This document shows positions 12,498-22,910 of a DNA stretch of 64,000 nucleotides, in pieces. Source of the stretch: Calonectria ilicicola (taxonomy: Eukaryota; Ascomycota; Sordariomycetes; Hypocreales; Nectriaceae). The position numbers and the translations under genes were made by a program. The notes under the pieces were generated by a model. The model was given only the letters and a program-made list of their open reading frames with translations, was not told the DNA's origin and did not search any database. Location of the stretch: positions 7,130,001-7,194,000 of the forward strand of contig CP085825.1 of NCBI GenBank assembly GCA_020809705.1, given 5' to 3'. How positions within the stretch are numbered: position 1 is the stretch's first letter; every line of letters begins with the position of its first letter.

Positions 12498-14147
12498 ATG
12501 CCGTGTTCGCAACAATGTGGTCTGAAAGTCAACTCTGTTCCAGAAAATGGGGATATATCCGGAATCGGTGTAAGTAGATGCGATCCTTAGGAGTCCATTC
12601 ATCCAATGCTTATCAAATCGATTCGCAGGTCGTGCTTGGATTTGCGATTTCAGCTTGGTTGGCCGTGATTGCGCTACTCGCATACTACGTCGTTGCCTTT
12701 GATCCGCGAGCAAACCCGTTTGCATACAACAATGCCGATGAAGATCAATTAAAGCGTTCGACGAACCAAGTTGATGCCCTCATCTTCAATACATTGCGTC
12801 CCTTGCGAAATCAGGTGCTCCGGGGGTATACGAACCGAGGCTCCAGCGGAGTGAAATTCAACAAAGTAGGGCATTGATGAAACGTATTTTACAAAGCTAA
12901 TCAACGCTTATCAGTGCGTACTTATGCTTGCTGATACTCAATTAATTACTGGGATTGCCATCGCTTCCAGTGGATACTATTCACTGGCTTGCGGCAGCTT
13001 GTCGGCATACCATTGGCAGACTGTTACTTATCTTCTTTGGTTTTCGAGCATTACTCATCTTTCAGCTTTAACATGCCTAAGAAGATATTTCCATCTTCAT
13101 CAAATAGGGCGCGCCTGGAGACTATTCCTTATAACTGTGCTATTCATCACCCTCCTCGTTGGTCTAATTCCAACTGGCCATTTCAACCTCATCTCCCCCG
13201 AGGAGCAAAACCAGAATGTTACCAGCATCGACCTCGGCAGTGGCCCAAATTTCAAGACCGCAGGCCACCCTTCATATGTGTTTGCTTCTTCTCCTGCGAT
13301 CTGCTTTATGAAAGGAGGCATGAATAGGGTGAACGACTCATTTGTGTCTATGATCTTCTCCTATGCACTTCTTGCACATGGCTATATCATCCGAGTTGGA
13401 AAGCTGTTTCAAACTTCATCACTTGAAATTTCCGTCTTTCTCCACAGAAAGCTTCATTATTGGAACAGTTTTCTGCTAGACATATGGGAACAATTTCTTT
13501 CGAAGAAAAAGCCCAATTGGGCAGTAAGAATCGCCTATATATCTCTTCCTTTGCAATCGAGCATATATCTCCTTGTGCGGTTATTCATTTATCTCTACTG
13601 TTCGATGTTAATGGAGGTATTTATTGACCGCGTCCAAAAAGATTCCTATTTAATAATATTTTTTGTTAGATTCTGTCTCTTATTGTCTCAGCTAGTTGGG
13701 TCACGCTTCGCTTATGGAAAATCCGGCATCTTCGCAACACTAATGAGGATAATTGGACGTTTGGACAGATGATTCCATTGGTTCTTATTCTAGGACCAGT
13801 TATCTCTATACTAGAAATCCTTTGTGTGTATTTATTTTCCTGTGGTAAGGCATTCCTGGCCAATGGAATGGGCCAGAAGATAACATATGATGGCTTCACA
13901 GAACCAAGGATTGAAGCAGAAACTCATATACATGATAGAACCGGTGCGTAATTCAGAACAGATTTTAATTGGATTGTTGACTAATTTTTTGCAAGGCTCC
14001 CAAGACGAGACGGGAATTCAAAATCCTCATCATGGACGCTTTGCAGCGGTGCTGCCAAGTACTGCAACCAGGGGACTGGAAGATTATACATCAATTCCAA
14101 GCTCCAATTCTATTAATTCAAATTCAAGTGAGACCTTTGATAAATAA
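12498..14147 (+). CDS. Seven-TM fungal integral membrane protein, 478 aa
   Basis: Five exons: 12498-12569, 12629-12865, 12915-13616, 13670-13943 and 13996-14147; all junctions keep one frame. The N-terminus carries the DISGIGV motif common at the start of this Pezizomycotina family. About seven membrane helices follow: LGFAISAWLAVIALLAYYV; DTQLITGIAIASSGYYSL; WQTVTYLLWFSSITHL; RLFLITVLFITLLVGLI; SFVSMIFSYALLAHGYI; a stretch across the third intron ending SLIVSASWVTLRLW; and MIPLVLILGPVISILEIL. The Ser/Asn-rich tail is probably cytosolic. I recall similar uncharacterised proteins in Fusarium and related fungi; no biochemical role is known. A second membrane-protein gene begins 52 bp downstream on the same strand. 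Confidence 0.75.
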
Positions 14148-14199
14148 TTGGTAAATACAGACGAATTAATGACTATAAGCCAGCTACGAGTCTTACCCT

Positions 14200-14760
14200 A
14201 TGTCTACCGCGCCACATTTGCTGTTCCCGACGCCCAGCTTTCCAGACAGTCTGGCATGTTGCGATATTGTTCCAATAAAGCTCTCCTATATTATCAAACG
14301 AAGCAGATACATTTTTCAAGATCTTTGGGGTTGGAATGTCGTGTTTGTGCCACTTCCAACTCTCGCATTAATAACTATCAGAATCTTAGACGAAGGGTTT
14401 TCAAACGCCTTCCTTGGTACTCCCTACCAAATTGTGGTCAGCAACATACACCTAGCATCATATTTCGATGGTCTTTGGGTGCTTATAGCGGTATCCATCA
14501 TTCTTCACTTTACGCTATTAATATTCCACTGCCAGTGTGCGATTCAGTCTCTCTTTTATTTAAAAGGTAGAAACCTCCAGGGCATAAAACAGTATATTTT
14601 GGGATCTCTCATTTGCGGAATCTTTTCTTTCTCCGCGTTTATTTTTGTATGGTTCCGGGTTTTCTTTTTGGGTTGCATTGGTGTTGCGGCATTGGCGTTT
14701 TATCACGTTTGTATAATTCTCTACTGGGCTTTCATTAATCTAGATATTTCGAGGGTGTAA
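14200..14760 (+). CDS. Hypothetical membrane protein, 186 aa
   Basis: Single open frame from an ATG at 14200. The hydropathy pattern suggests four membrane segments: VVFVPLPTLALITIRIL, LWVLIAVSIILHFTLLIF, ILGSLICGIFSFSAFIFVW and FLGCIGVAALAFYHVCIIL. The spacing to the upstream seven-TM gene is only 52 bp, so separate promoters are tight; it could be a downstream gene of the same family locus or a 3' part of a longer transcript. It ends 116 bp from the convergent RNase H-like gene. The family is not recognised. Confidence 0.55.
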   Translation: MSTAPHLLFPTPSFPDSLACCDIVPIKLSYIIKRSRYIFQDLWGWNVVFVPLPTLALITIRILDEGFSNAFLGTPYQIVVSNIHLASYFDGLWVLIAVSIILHFTLLIFHCQCAIQSLFYLKGRNLQGIKQYILGSLICGIFSFSAFIFVWFRVFFLGCIGVAALAFYHVCIILYWAFINLDISRV

Positions 14761-14876
14761 CTAGCCAAATTATCTTTTGAGAAATAGCACAAATTCGGCG
14801 TCCAGCATCTGGTTGGAATATGAGCTAATCTCTCATTTGATGACATGCCTTGAGCTTTCGATCAATGTCACCAAGC

Positions 14877-15683
14877 TCAATCGCGATCAAGTGCCACATT
14901 AGCAAACTCGTTGGCATCAGTATTCGTCTCCCGTGAGACATGCCAGAATCTGAAATCCAGTCTCCCGGGATCCCTTTGCACCATGTCATCAATTGACTCG
15001 TGGATTTCCTTTAAAGCTTTGTAGTGGGTCGCAGGTAGTCCCAGAGCGTTGCGCCCGCTATTTTGGATCCAGCGTTGTACTTTTTCACACATGGCTTTCA
15101 CCAGAAAGGAGGAATCCGAGGCAATACGAACTTGCCACAGGGAAGTGTCCCGAGAGACTATTTTCTGAATCAGGGGCAGAGCCTGCGATAAAGCTTCCAT
15201 CTCAGCCCGTCTCCTCGTCTGCGGACCATCGGGCGCGAGGCGACCGGAGGCGTTGTGCGGGGATTGCGGACCAAAAAACACGCCCCAGGCGGCACGCGCC
15301 CGCGGAGCTCGACAGGCGCCGGCTATGCGCACAACCACTGTGGGATGATCCGTTCTGACCTTGTCGATTAAAAGACCAGGTATCCCCAGCCGCATTACAC
15401 GTAGCTGCGAGATCTCCCTGAAGGGCGTGTACACAATGAGTTGGTCCTCGGGAACGCGACGGTGAAGTGGGCTGTACTGCGGATCAAATTGCCGTACAAT
15501 TGGTTCGCCAGACTCATCAGATGGCGATCCATCCTCTTCAAATATACCTAAAATCATGCTGCCGTTTGGCAGTGCAGATCGTATGTCGCAATCTCTGATT
15601 CGCATGTAAAGAACTGAATGGCTCGTTCTTGTTAGAGTGGGCCACAGGTGTGGTTCGCCCGCTCGGCCCTCGAGTATGTCCAT
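14877..15683 (-). CDS. RNase H-fold protein, probably catalytically dead, 268 aa
   Basis: Start taken at the ATG at 15683 (MDILEGRAG). The frame stays open upstream to a TTG at 15752, so a spliced 5' exon is possible. The C-terminal half matches fungal RNase H type-1 domain proteins: VVVRIAGACR, ARAAWGVFFGP, RAEMEALSQAL, RIASDSSFLVKAM and WHVSRETNTDANEFAN. RNase H uses a D-E-D-D set. Here the first Asp is replaced by A121 (codon GCC), E161 and D190 remain, and the last Asp position holds N258. Hydrolysis is therefore unlikely unless D256 stands in. Such domains occur in fungal proteins separate from retroelements; no reverse transcriptase is next to it. It is convergent with the upstream membrane gene. 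Confidence 0.75.
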   Translation of the reverse strand: MDILEGRAGEPHLWPTLTRTSHSVLYMRIRDCDIRSALPNGSMILGIFEEDGSPSDESGEPIVRQFDPQYSPLHRRVPEDQLIVYTPFREISQLRVMRLGIPGLLIDKVRTDHPTVVVRIAGACRAPRARAAWGVFFGPQSPHNASGRLAPDGPQTRRRAEMEALSQALPLIQKIVSRDTSLWQVRIASDSSFLVKAMCEKVQRWIQNSGRNALGLPATHYKALKEIHESIDDMVQRDPGRLDFRFWHVSRETNTDANEFANVALDRD

Positions 15684-16774
15684 TGGCTGTGCTAAAATTG
15701 CAGTGAAACACGCCGCCTCGCGCCTCCAAACGCCTCGCGCTGCGAACCACAACAGTCCGCAACGGTTCGCAGTTCAACGTAATCATGGCCTATGTTCTTG
15801 CTAACAAAAATTGACAGATGCATCTTTGCGCTTCAAATTTTGGTCCCCGGACCCCACGGCCATTCACTACGTTATTGTGAGACGAAGCCCAAGCAGCATC
15901 GAACCGAGCATAGCGACCGCTTTTGAAGGTTTTCCTTTCGCGAGCTCAGCCTTGTATCGACCCCATCAGTTTTCACTTAGCTTTTTGGTTTAGTTTTCTA
16001 ATAACTATATCCGAGCTCATTTTGAAGCCCCCGCCAGAGTAGTGCTATGGATTGATCACTCTCCTTTAGCATCAAGTGCCTCACTCCAGGACCCTCATAC
16101 ATGACATCGAAATAAGGCTATAACCAAATCCAAAGAAACGACATCTATCACTTCCCCTCTTTCTATTTAATTTTTAAAGATATATTCTGCGATCTTTACG
16201 CCTAGTTTCAATAAGATTAATAACGGACTCGGCCAAGATTTCCCCCAAAGACTCCAAAACACCCTGGATACATTGGCTTTCCCTTTCGTTGAAAACTAAT
16301 GACAGGGCCTCAGTACTTGCACAGTGCACCGTCCAAGTGCAGTGCGGTCTCACAGGGCTACTCTTGATCATATCAGTTCACCCTTTTTCTCATTCGATTG
16401 ATGGACTGGCTCCTCTTAGTGATCTAGTTCGTCGGTATCGCATTTGTGCCTGTCTGTGCATCATGATCCACTAGCATGTTTTAAGCAATCGGGATTGGGG
16501 AACTATTTTGGGTTTAGCGTGAACGTGCAAATTGACTTTGTTGTTCTCATAGAAATCACATTTGGCATGAAATTGCTGGAATCTCATTTCACTCTCTAAA
16601 CAATAAGAAAGTCTAATTATTCAGTCATTCTAGTGGGTTAGGCTCTATTTTCCATTTAGATTATTCTTGAATATTAGATATTTAAAGTACGCACAATCCT
16701 CTTCATTTCTCTCTACTTCTTCTCATCAACCATTTTTTCTACTTCCACCTTACCCTACACCAAAACTATCCACA
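15684..16774. other. Intergenic, AT-rich
   Basis: Divergent promoter space between the RNase H-like and SSCP genes. No supported gene. A pyrimidine-rich stretch precedes the SSCP start. Confidence 0.5.
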
Positions 16775-17088
16775 ATGAAGGCCACTATTATTGGGTTCGC
16801 GCTCTTCGAGCTTCTCATTGCTGGAGTAGCAGCCGATTGCAGAACCTCGGGTTCACAAACTACTACTTGCAAGATCTCTGCTGAAGGCGCAAGGCTCGGT
16901 TCTTGTGATGACACGCAGCTGGTCAACTCATGTGCCGCGGGCCAAACCACTTCGTTTTCAATTCAGACCAATGACTGCATCGTGAACAACAAATGTATTT
17001 ACACGGTGAGAATTCCTAGTTTAAATGATCCAAGATCTACATCCGAACCCTTTCTAATTCTGTCAAGGTTTCTTGCTGCACCAGGTAA
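16775..17088 (+). CDS. Small secreted cysteine-rich protein, 83 aa
   Basis: Exons 16775-17005 and 17068-17088 around a 62-bp phase-0 intron (GTGAGA...TCAAG). The second exon adds only VSCCTR. Residues 1-20 form a signal peptide (MKATIIGFALFELLIAGVAA). The mature part has eight cysteines, C22, C32, C44, C53, C68, C74, C80 and C81, an even number fitting four disulfides, with a terminal CC pair. Size, export signal and cysteine density are those of fungal SSCPs, a group that includes effectors and antimicrobial peptides; no named family is recognised and no activity is claimed. In-frame sequence upstream of 16775 begins at a TTG and would bury the signal peptide, so it was excluded. Confidence 0.75.
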
Positions 17089-18907
17089 AGGGGAAAACTT
17101 GGGAGCACCGTAGAGAGGTTGCAAGAGATATTAGGGCTCCATACCGCCTACGGCAAGGCCCAATACGTCTACCATTTTGAAACGATACATCGATTAAAAT
17201 CACCACACTGGCGTCCCCGAAAATATATACAAGTTGTTTTGGTGGCTGGAGGGATTCGAATGGGGGAAGGCTCCTGTTGTGAATTGTCGAATAGAGCGAG
17301 GTCAAGAGCAGATTTTCGTTTCGCCATCCTTGCATGGCTTTTGAACCTAATACTATTCTTCTTCATCAAAGCTTTGAAAACCGTTGGTTTTACACCTTGT
17401 GGCTTCTTTTAGCTATTAATAAACTAAGACATCTTGTTTTATCATATTAAATCTTGCCAACTTAATGAAAGACTGTGCTGCTCGCATGACTATATCATCA
17501 TATCTCATCATCTTCTTCAATGATGAGGCCATTTTCAGCCTTTTTTTTCAGGGTTCCTAATGTAGTCGCATCGCTTTGTTTACAGTTTAGATTTTGAAAT
17601 TAGTATCAACACTATTGGAATGGTGCAGATCAGCTCCTGAACAGATAAACTAGTCTGATCGAAATGCTCATAGTTATAAAAACGCCATGAAATACATGGA
17701 ATCTATTTGCTTTTAGTAAGATGTCCATCTTAGTTAACATTATTAACTTGTGTTAAATGCCGGTGGGCTACTACCAAAGACTGTCCCTCAAATATTCATG
17801 CCGTTTAACTGCTGTGATGGATCACATATAATTTAGCAAGACCACATTCCACACATGGCCGTGATTAAGTGAGGTCTACAATATGATATTGATTCATTAC
17901 AATTGCCTAATGACATTGTTCTCCCTATTCTCAGTATTGTGGATGCGTAAACCAGGTAAGTGTCATGTCTGTTGGTCTTCATCACTCATTGAATGTGCAT
18001 GGGTTCAACATTTATCCTACAAACAGTGCATGTAATACGTGCATATTCCGAGCGATTTCTAGATTCACCGGTCGGATCTTGCCTATTCCTGTACAAAATA
18101 TTTGACCCGGACAAAGTCGAGCACGGCTAACTCACTTTAGCTTCATGGAGATGACCCACTCCAGTTCAAATCACAGGCAACATAAACTGAACTGTCACAA
18201 TCGTTGAGAACTCATGCAATCAATTTCAATTTATTTCATACTGTACTTTTGAGTACCCCTTTTTGCCAAGATGAGTTACCTGAGGATGCAGCGAGATATG
18301 TTATAAAAACACGGAATTGTCCAATTCCAGCCATGGGTGGGCCCACGAAGCCATCAACAAATTAAATGCTGCGCAAAGTTAATTCGCTCAGCGCGAAACC
18401 AGTGACCATAGGCTAGTTATAATCCACATCTCTTATCACCATTCAACAGAGGACTCGGTACATCCTTGCTAGTGCCGTCATCAGTGAAAACGGCCTTGCC
18501 AAAGGCCCGTCCGTGCATGCACTTTAACTCATCCCAACCGCGTCTCAGATGCGCGCGTCTCTCCCCACGACCTTCACGTGAACCTTTCTCCAGAGATGCG
18601 CATGATCTCAAACAGACAGACAGCGCCAATTCACTCGGTACAACCATCGCCTAGGGCATGCCCCATGTTATACAAGAGCTCGCCACAGTATCCACAGTCA
18701 CATGTTTCGATGTTCATTGATGACCCAGTCTTGGACGCATCACTCAACAGCGGCGGGGGGTTGGCTGATGCAGGATCTACAGAACTGATCAGTTCATGAC
18801 CACACAACCATCCAAAGCGGACCAGTCTTTCAGGACATTCCATGTTGGTCAATTTTCATCATCACGACCCATGCAATTACTACAGTCAATCACTACCACA
18901 TTTTCCG
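17089..18907. other. Intergenic, contains orphan exon-like pieces
   Basis: Mostly AT-rich with no supported complete gene. A plus frame at 17119-17412 has no family match. Exon-like pieces at 17935-18035 are listed separately. Confidence 0.5.
17935..18035 (+). other. Orphan micro-exons encoding a Cys-rich C-terminus
   Basis: A branch-like CCTAATGAC and a TTCTCAG acceptor precede 17935-17955 (YCGCVNQ). GTAAGT starts a 71-bp intron ending AAACAG, then TGC ATG TAA at 18027-18035. Together they give a phase-0 C-terminus YCGCVNQCM, as in spliced SSCP genes, but no first exon is convincing nearby. They may be the remains of a displaced or duplicated SSCP gene, or distal alternative exons of the gene at 16775. 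Confidence 0.3.
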
Positions 18908-18915
18908 TATAAATA
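18908..18915 (+). promoter_or_regulatory. TATA box of first Cys-scaffold gene
   Basis: TATAAATA lies 134 bp before the ATG at 19042 and is followed by CT-rich, CAAC-containing leader sequence typical of fungal core promoters. Confidence 0.5.
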
Positions 18916-19041
18916 GAGTTCGGGTCTATCCATCCGCTCTTCCACTCCAAACTTCCAACCAAGAACTTGGCAAAACTCGCTGCACCAATATCCAAATTAA
19001 CAAATCGAGCCCAACCGGGATTTGAAACTCTTTACAACAAC

Positions 19042-19251
19042 ATGTGCTACAACACTATCATGACAACTGTTTGCCGCGTTTGCGGTAAAAGGCTTGAAAG
19101 GCAGTTGCACCAGGATCCATGTGAGGAGGCATATACCATGGATCGATTTGGGCGTTGTTCTATGGGAGTTCATAAGCGAGATGGCACCACCACTTGCATT
19201 TGTCACACGTGCTTGAGAAGGAAAGAGAAGGGGAAAGGGAAAGCGAAATGA
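19042..19251 (+). CDS. Small Cys-scaffold protein, member 1, 69 aa
   Basis: Intronless frame starting MCYNTIMTTVCRVCG. Cysteines are C2, C11, C14, C27, C39, C52, C54 and C57, with a CICHTC stretch near the end and a Lys-rich tail. It lacks a signal peptide and membrane segment, so it is probably intracellular unless exported unconventionally. The two CxxC pairs suggest zinc binding, as in zinc-ribbon or treble-clef folds; this is inference. Two further genes at 20564 and 21413 share the cysteine spacing, forming a same-strand array. A TATA box 134 bp upstream supports expression. The in-frame sequence from 18967 to the ATG begins at a TTG and is probably leader. Function is unknown. Confidence 0.65.
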   Translation: MCYNTIMTTVCRVCGKRLERQLHQDPCEEAYTMDRFGRCSMGVHKRDGTTTCICHTCLRRKEKGKGKAK

Positions 19252-20425
19252 TTGCAAGGTGTCGGCGTCTGTGTACAGCATTTCGCATTGCGCATACTGA
19301 GAATACTCATGATAAACCGCAAATTAAACTGGAGTTTTTATCCTTGCTTCAAGTCTCGGACTTGAGAAATTGCACTAGGCTGTTTTCGAGTTTTTCATTA
19401 ATACAGAATCGTGTTGTGTTGTGCTGTCAAACCGCATTGCGCTCGTTATTGTAGCAAAGATGCTTGATGCAATTAATGGGCGACAGAACTCGGAATAACG
19501 TGAATGATATCGAACCTTTCAACTGAATAAAATATAGTTGGGCTTTCAGATGAAGATGAACCGCACGGGTCGTTACAGATCGCTTCACATGAAAAAAAAA
19601 AAAGAGAAAACCCATCACATATTAGCCCTTGGTTGAATCACCGTCGCCAGCAGCCTCATCCAGTGATATCTTCCGGAACTTTCCAGTGCATTGCTCCATT
19701 TGTCTTTACTCATCATGTTCATAACTACATTTAGTGTTTATGCCTAAAATTATGCGTGTCACTGCATTGTGAAGCAAGTTTACGAAATATGAAACAAAGT
19801 AGTCAGCCAGCCCACCAGTTAGTTGACAGGTCAGGTAACACAGCGGAACAAGGATAGAAGAACGCGAAAACGTCGTTCCCAGCTTGAGAAATCAAAATCC
19901 CATTCAACCCATGCCATTTTGAATCCTTTTCGCAATCCTGAATCTCGGGTTGCTCCAAGTGGGTGCACAAACGCCCCTACTTCTCAACGTAGCCACGGTT
20001 TCGCCGTCAGCTCTAGGTGACACAAGCAGATGTGTGACGCATCGGCAGCGCGGTTTTCAGTCTTTCTTTCTCGCTACGACCTTCTTTTCTTTTTCTTTTT
20101 CTTTTTTTTTCGCGGATGCGCTGTTTTCCTACTTAACGCAGCGAATAAAGCCCCCCGAATCCAGCAGTCACTCCCCTCGACACCAATTCTCGACACCTAT
20201 CACCCACGTTTGACTTTGACCAATGCTTTCCTTGCACAGAGTGTCGATGTACAGCAGCAAATATCAGATGCACAAATGGTTAATTTAGGAGTTCGCCATC
20301 GAATTATTCTAGATTCCTTGTGGTGCAAGAGGAATCAAACTATCACATCAAGGCGTGGAGATGAAGGACGGTCGCCCAAAGCTTGAATAGCTTCAAAGCA
20401 AACTGAATCACGAGTAATTCATCCA
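19252..20425. other. Intergenic between array members
   Basis: No supported gene. There is a poly-A tract near 19592-19602 and a T/C-rich tract at 20080-20110. The frame starting MCDASAARF at 20030 contains that tract and is rejected. Confidence 0.5.
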
Positions 20426-20432
20426 TATAAAT
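20426..20432 (+). promoter_or_regulatory. TATA box of second Cys-scaffold gene
   Basis: TATAAAT lies 138 bp before the ATG at 20564, nearly the same spacing as for the first array member (134 bp). Confidence 0.5.
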
Positions 20433-20563
20433 TCGACGCAAGAATCCAAGGTAATTTCTATTTCCTACCCTTCAAGCAACGCATCTCTAAATAGTCTCAC
20501 AGAAACTATCAACCTCCGAATTTTCCAGTTTCAACGCTATAACCAAGACTCTTCTGGTCCAAA

Positions 20564-20812
20564 ATGTGCACCTGGGTCGAGAAAAAGACATTTTGTGCGT
20601 CTTGCCGCACATACATTTATCTTGAATGCGCTTGGCATCTTTGTCCGGAAAGTCTTCGGATTCTCGAGGGCGTCATTTGCGATAAAGACTCGCGAACAGA
20701 CTTCATTTATGTCGACGCATCTAACTGCCATACATGCAACCCTCCCAACCAGGCCGGTGGCTCCAAGGATGATGTCAACGCGAGCAACCGCCAGCCTCCA
20801 GGCGCAGTTTAA
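20564..20812 (+). CDS. Small Cys-scaffold protein, member 2, 82 aa
   Basis: Intronless frame starting MCTWVEKKTFCASC. Cysteines are C2, C11, C14, C22, C27, C39, C55 and C58. C2, C11, C14, C27 and C39 fall at exactly the positions of member 1, and the closing CHTC matches member 1's CHTC. The rest of the sequence is largely different. The tail after the last CxxC is Pro/Asn/Gly-rich. No signal peptide or membrane segment. Metal binding is plausible but unproven. Confidence 0.65.
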   Translation: MCTWVEKKTFCASCRTYIYLECAWHLCPESLRILEGVICDKDSRTDFIYVDASNCHTCNPPNQAGGSKDDVNASNRQPPGAV

Positions 20813-21412
20813 CTATTGAGGCTCGATTTTGGGATCGTTATCGAAGTCTGGGTTTTGCAGCAGATCAGAATTGTTATTGGCAACTCAGAGTCCAGCATTA
20901 TTTATTATTAGTCGTTAATTCATTTTGGTTCGGCTCTACCTTTACACCCACTCAGAAACCTTGTGGCTTGTCCTGCGAAGTTCGTAGTGCTATAAGTTAC
21001 CCAGCTTGATGTACATAAACATCATGAAGGGTTGGTTTTGTCATTTCATCCCATACTCTGCCTTGTGAAATATATTCCACGTACCTTTGCCAATGTCTTT
21101 TTGGATGCGTTATGATGTTCTATCAAGTGGGTATGGGACGAAGCGCACCTGAGACGTAGTAACATGGAATAAAAAGAGCATTGCATCATTAGAATGGCCT
21201 GCAATGAAAAACGAAGACTTATGTAGATTTAGCACAAAACTAGGAATAATCGCCTTGTTCAGTGATTCACTGACCGCGCAAGTATAACATCGTTGGCACA
21301 ACTCAAGTGAAAGGATCCCTCCTACATACTCGTAAGAACATACAACGAACAGATCTTCTTTTCTACATAACTACAACGACTAAATTCTAAGAAATCCTTT
21401 CTTTTGGCGAAC
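20813..21412. other. Intergenic between array members
   Basis: No supported gene. The part nearest 21413 is AC-rich leader-like sequence; no clear TATA box was found here. Confidence 0.5.
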
Positions 21413-21637
21413 ATGTGCGAAATAACCAGGCGGGTTTCCATTTGCAGTCGGTGCTATGGGTGGTACAGCTTTCGCTCTGACAAAGACGAGTGTGAGTTGC
21501 ACGAAGGTGGCGGAGCATGTATGGCATGGATTCGAACGCGATTCTACTTCATCACCACCAATAACTGCACGCTTTGCGCCTTGAGACTGGGTAGAAACCA
21601 GTTGTCAAACCGACCTCGATTGGTGATGCGATCTTAA
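21413..21637 (+). CDS. Small Cys-scaffold protein, member 3, 74 aa
   Basis: Intronless frame starting MCEITRRVSICSRCYGW. Cysteines are C2, C11, C14, C27, C36, C52 and C55. The first four match members 1 and 2 exactly; the fifth is three residues earlier; the final pair is CTLC. The centre is aromatic and basic (WIRTRFYF) and the tail Arg-rich. The ATG at 21413 is preferred to an in-frame TTG at 21404 because it puts Cys at position 2, as in the other members. No signal peptide. Confidence 0.65.
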   Translation: MCEITRRVSICSRCYGWYSFRSDKDECELHEGGGACMAWIRTRFYFITTNNCTLCALRLGRNQLSNRPRLVMRS

Positions 21638-22208
21638 GAAGCTCAAGGCAAGCATGTACGTCACTCAATGGGTCAAGGCTGCCTCAAGAAAGAAGCGAAA
21701 AATGGAAATAACTAAACTAGGGCTGCAAGGATTAATAAAAGAATGGGCCCCCGCTTCATTCTTTGAGACTTGAACGACTTCGTGGCATATACAGTTGCTC
21801 AAGAAGAACCTTCAGGGTAAGCTCAGCTCGCGTTCGTGACGTGTTCTTCAATTGTGCAATTGAGGCAAAGCTGACCAAGCCACGAAGGAACCACAACGCG
21901 CACGAGGCGAAAACGGAAGAAGGGAATGCTGGCTTAGCCATTGCTTGCGTTCCGCAAAGACGCAGAGTTTGCACGTTTGGGCACGAGGGCACGAGGGTCG
22001 CACATGAGCTAGGACCCAGTTTGCGGCATGGTGATTCACCGTAGTTTTAGCACGTACAAATGAGAGATTTTTCTTTTTCTTTACTCTTCTTTACTCTTCG
22101 GTAAGAGCTAGCAGAGAAATAGAGGCACGCGACGCGAAAAGGAATTAATCGAGGAGGTTAGGAATGGTGCGAGGTGGTAACCTTTGCGGAGGAGGTCGAG
22201 GTTCGCGG

Positions 22209-22214
22209 ACGCGT
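22209..22214. promoter_or_regulatory. MCB-type ACGCGT box, distal
   Basis: Perfect palindromic MluI-cell-cycle box 1.6 kb before the Tos4-like ATG; the weakest of the three by distance. Confidence 0.3.
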
Positions 22215-22910
22215 AGAGTGGGCGGGCGGGCGGCTAACTAACCGCTTTCTTACACGGCGCACTCACGATGCTTTCTCGGCGGTTAAACTAAATAGGTAGG
22301 GGACTCGGTCGGAGGGATTCAAAGTGGAAAAAAAGACGAGGGTTGTCACAAAGAAAAATAGAAGAAGAGGAAAAAAGGTCTCGCGTAGAGACAGCAAGTA
22401 AGCAAACAAATCACACGGAAACAAAGTGACACGAGAATGAATGAATGCATCTATTCTGGAAACAAAGGGCGAGACTCGGTCGCTCGTGTCCGCATCCAGG
22501 CGGCGGCGGCGGCAGGTGTGATGAGTGTGTGATGAGCTGCCCAAAGAGGGGTAGATTCATTTTTTTCCTGCGGCGGTGGTGGAGACGTGTCGTCCGTCTG
22601 GCGGGTTTGAAGAAAAAAAAAAGAGACTGAGAGGGGGGCTGGCCGTTTTGGGCCCATTCGACCGCAGAACTGAATCGACAAAGCGGAGAAGCAGAAGAGA
22701 CGGTGAAGAGCGTGAATCAGTCAGACATGCAGATGGATGGATGGATGGATGCAGCTTCGCGTCGTGTCTTGCTGCATAATCTCGAATCAATCGACGACAT
22801 CTGACAGCACACGGGATGGATGGCATGCGACTTTGACGTCGTTATATATGCAAGGCGCCGACGGCTTCGCTTCTTCACGCGAGCGAGTCGCCGCGCTGGG
22901 AGGGGAGGTC

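Noticed and set aside
14148..14570. 140-codon plus frame overlapping the 186-aa membrane protein
   Set aside because: The overlapping frame has a clear ATG and four membrane segments; this one has neither.
17119..17412. Plus-strand frame of 97 codons after the SSCP gene
   Set aside because: No family, no signal peptide and no splice support; AT-rich surroundings.
20030..20386. Frame starting MCDASAARF, resembling the Met-Cys family
   Set aside because: Starts MC by chance, lacks C11/C14, and its centre is a translated T/C tract.
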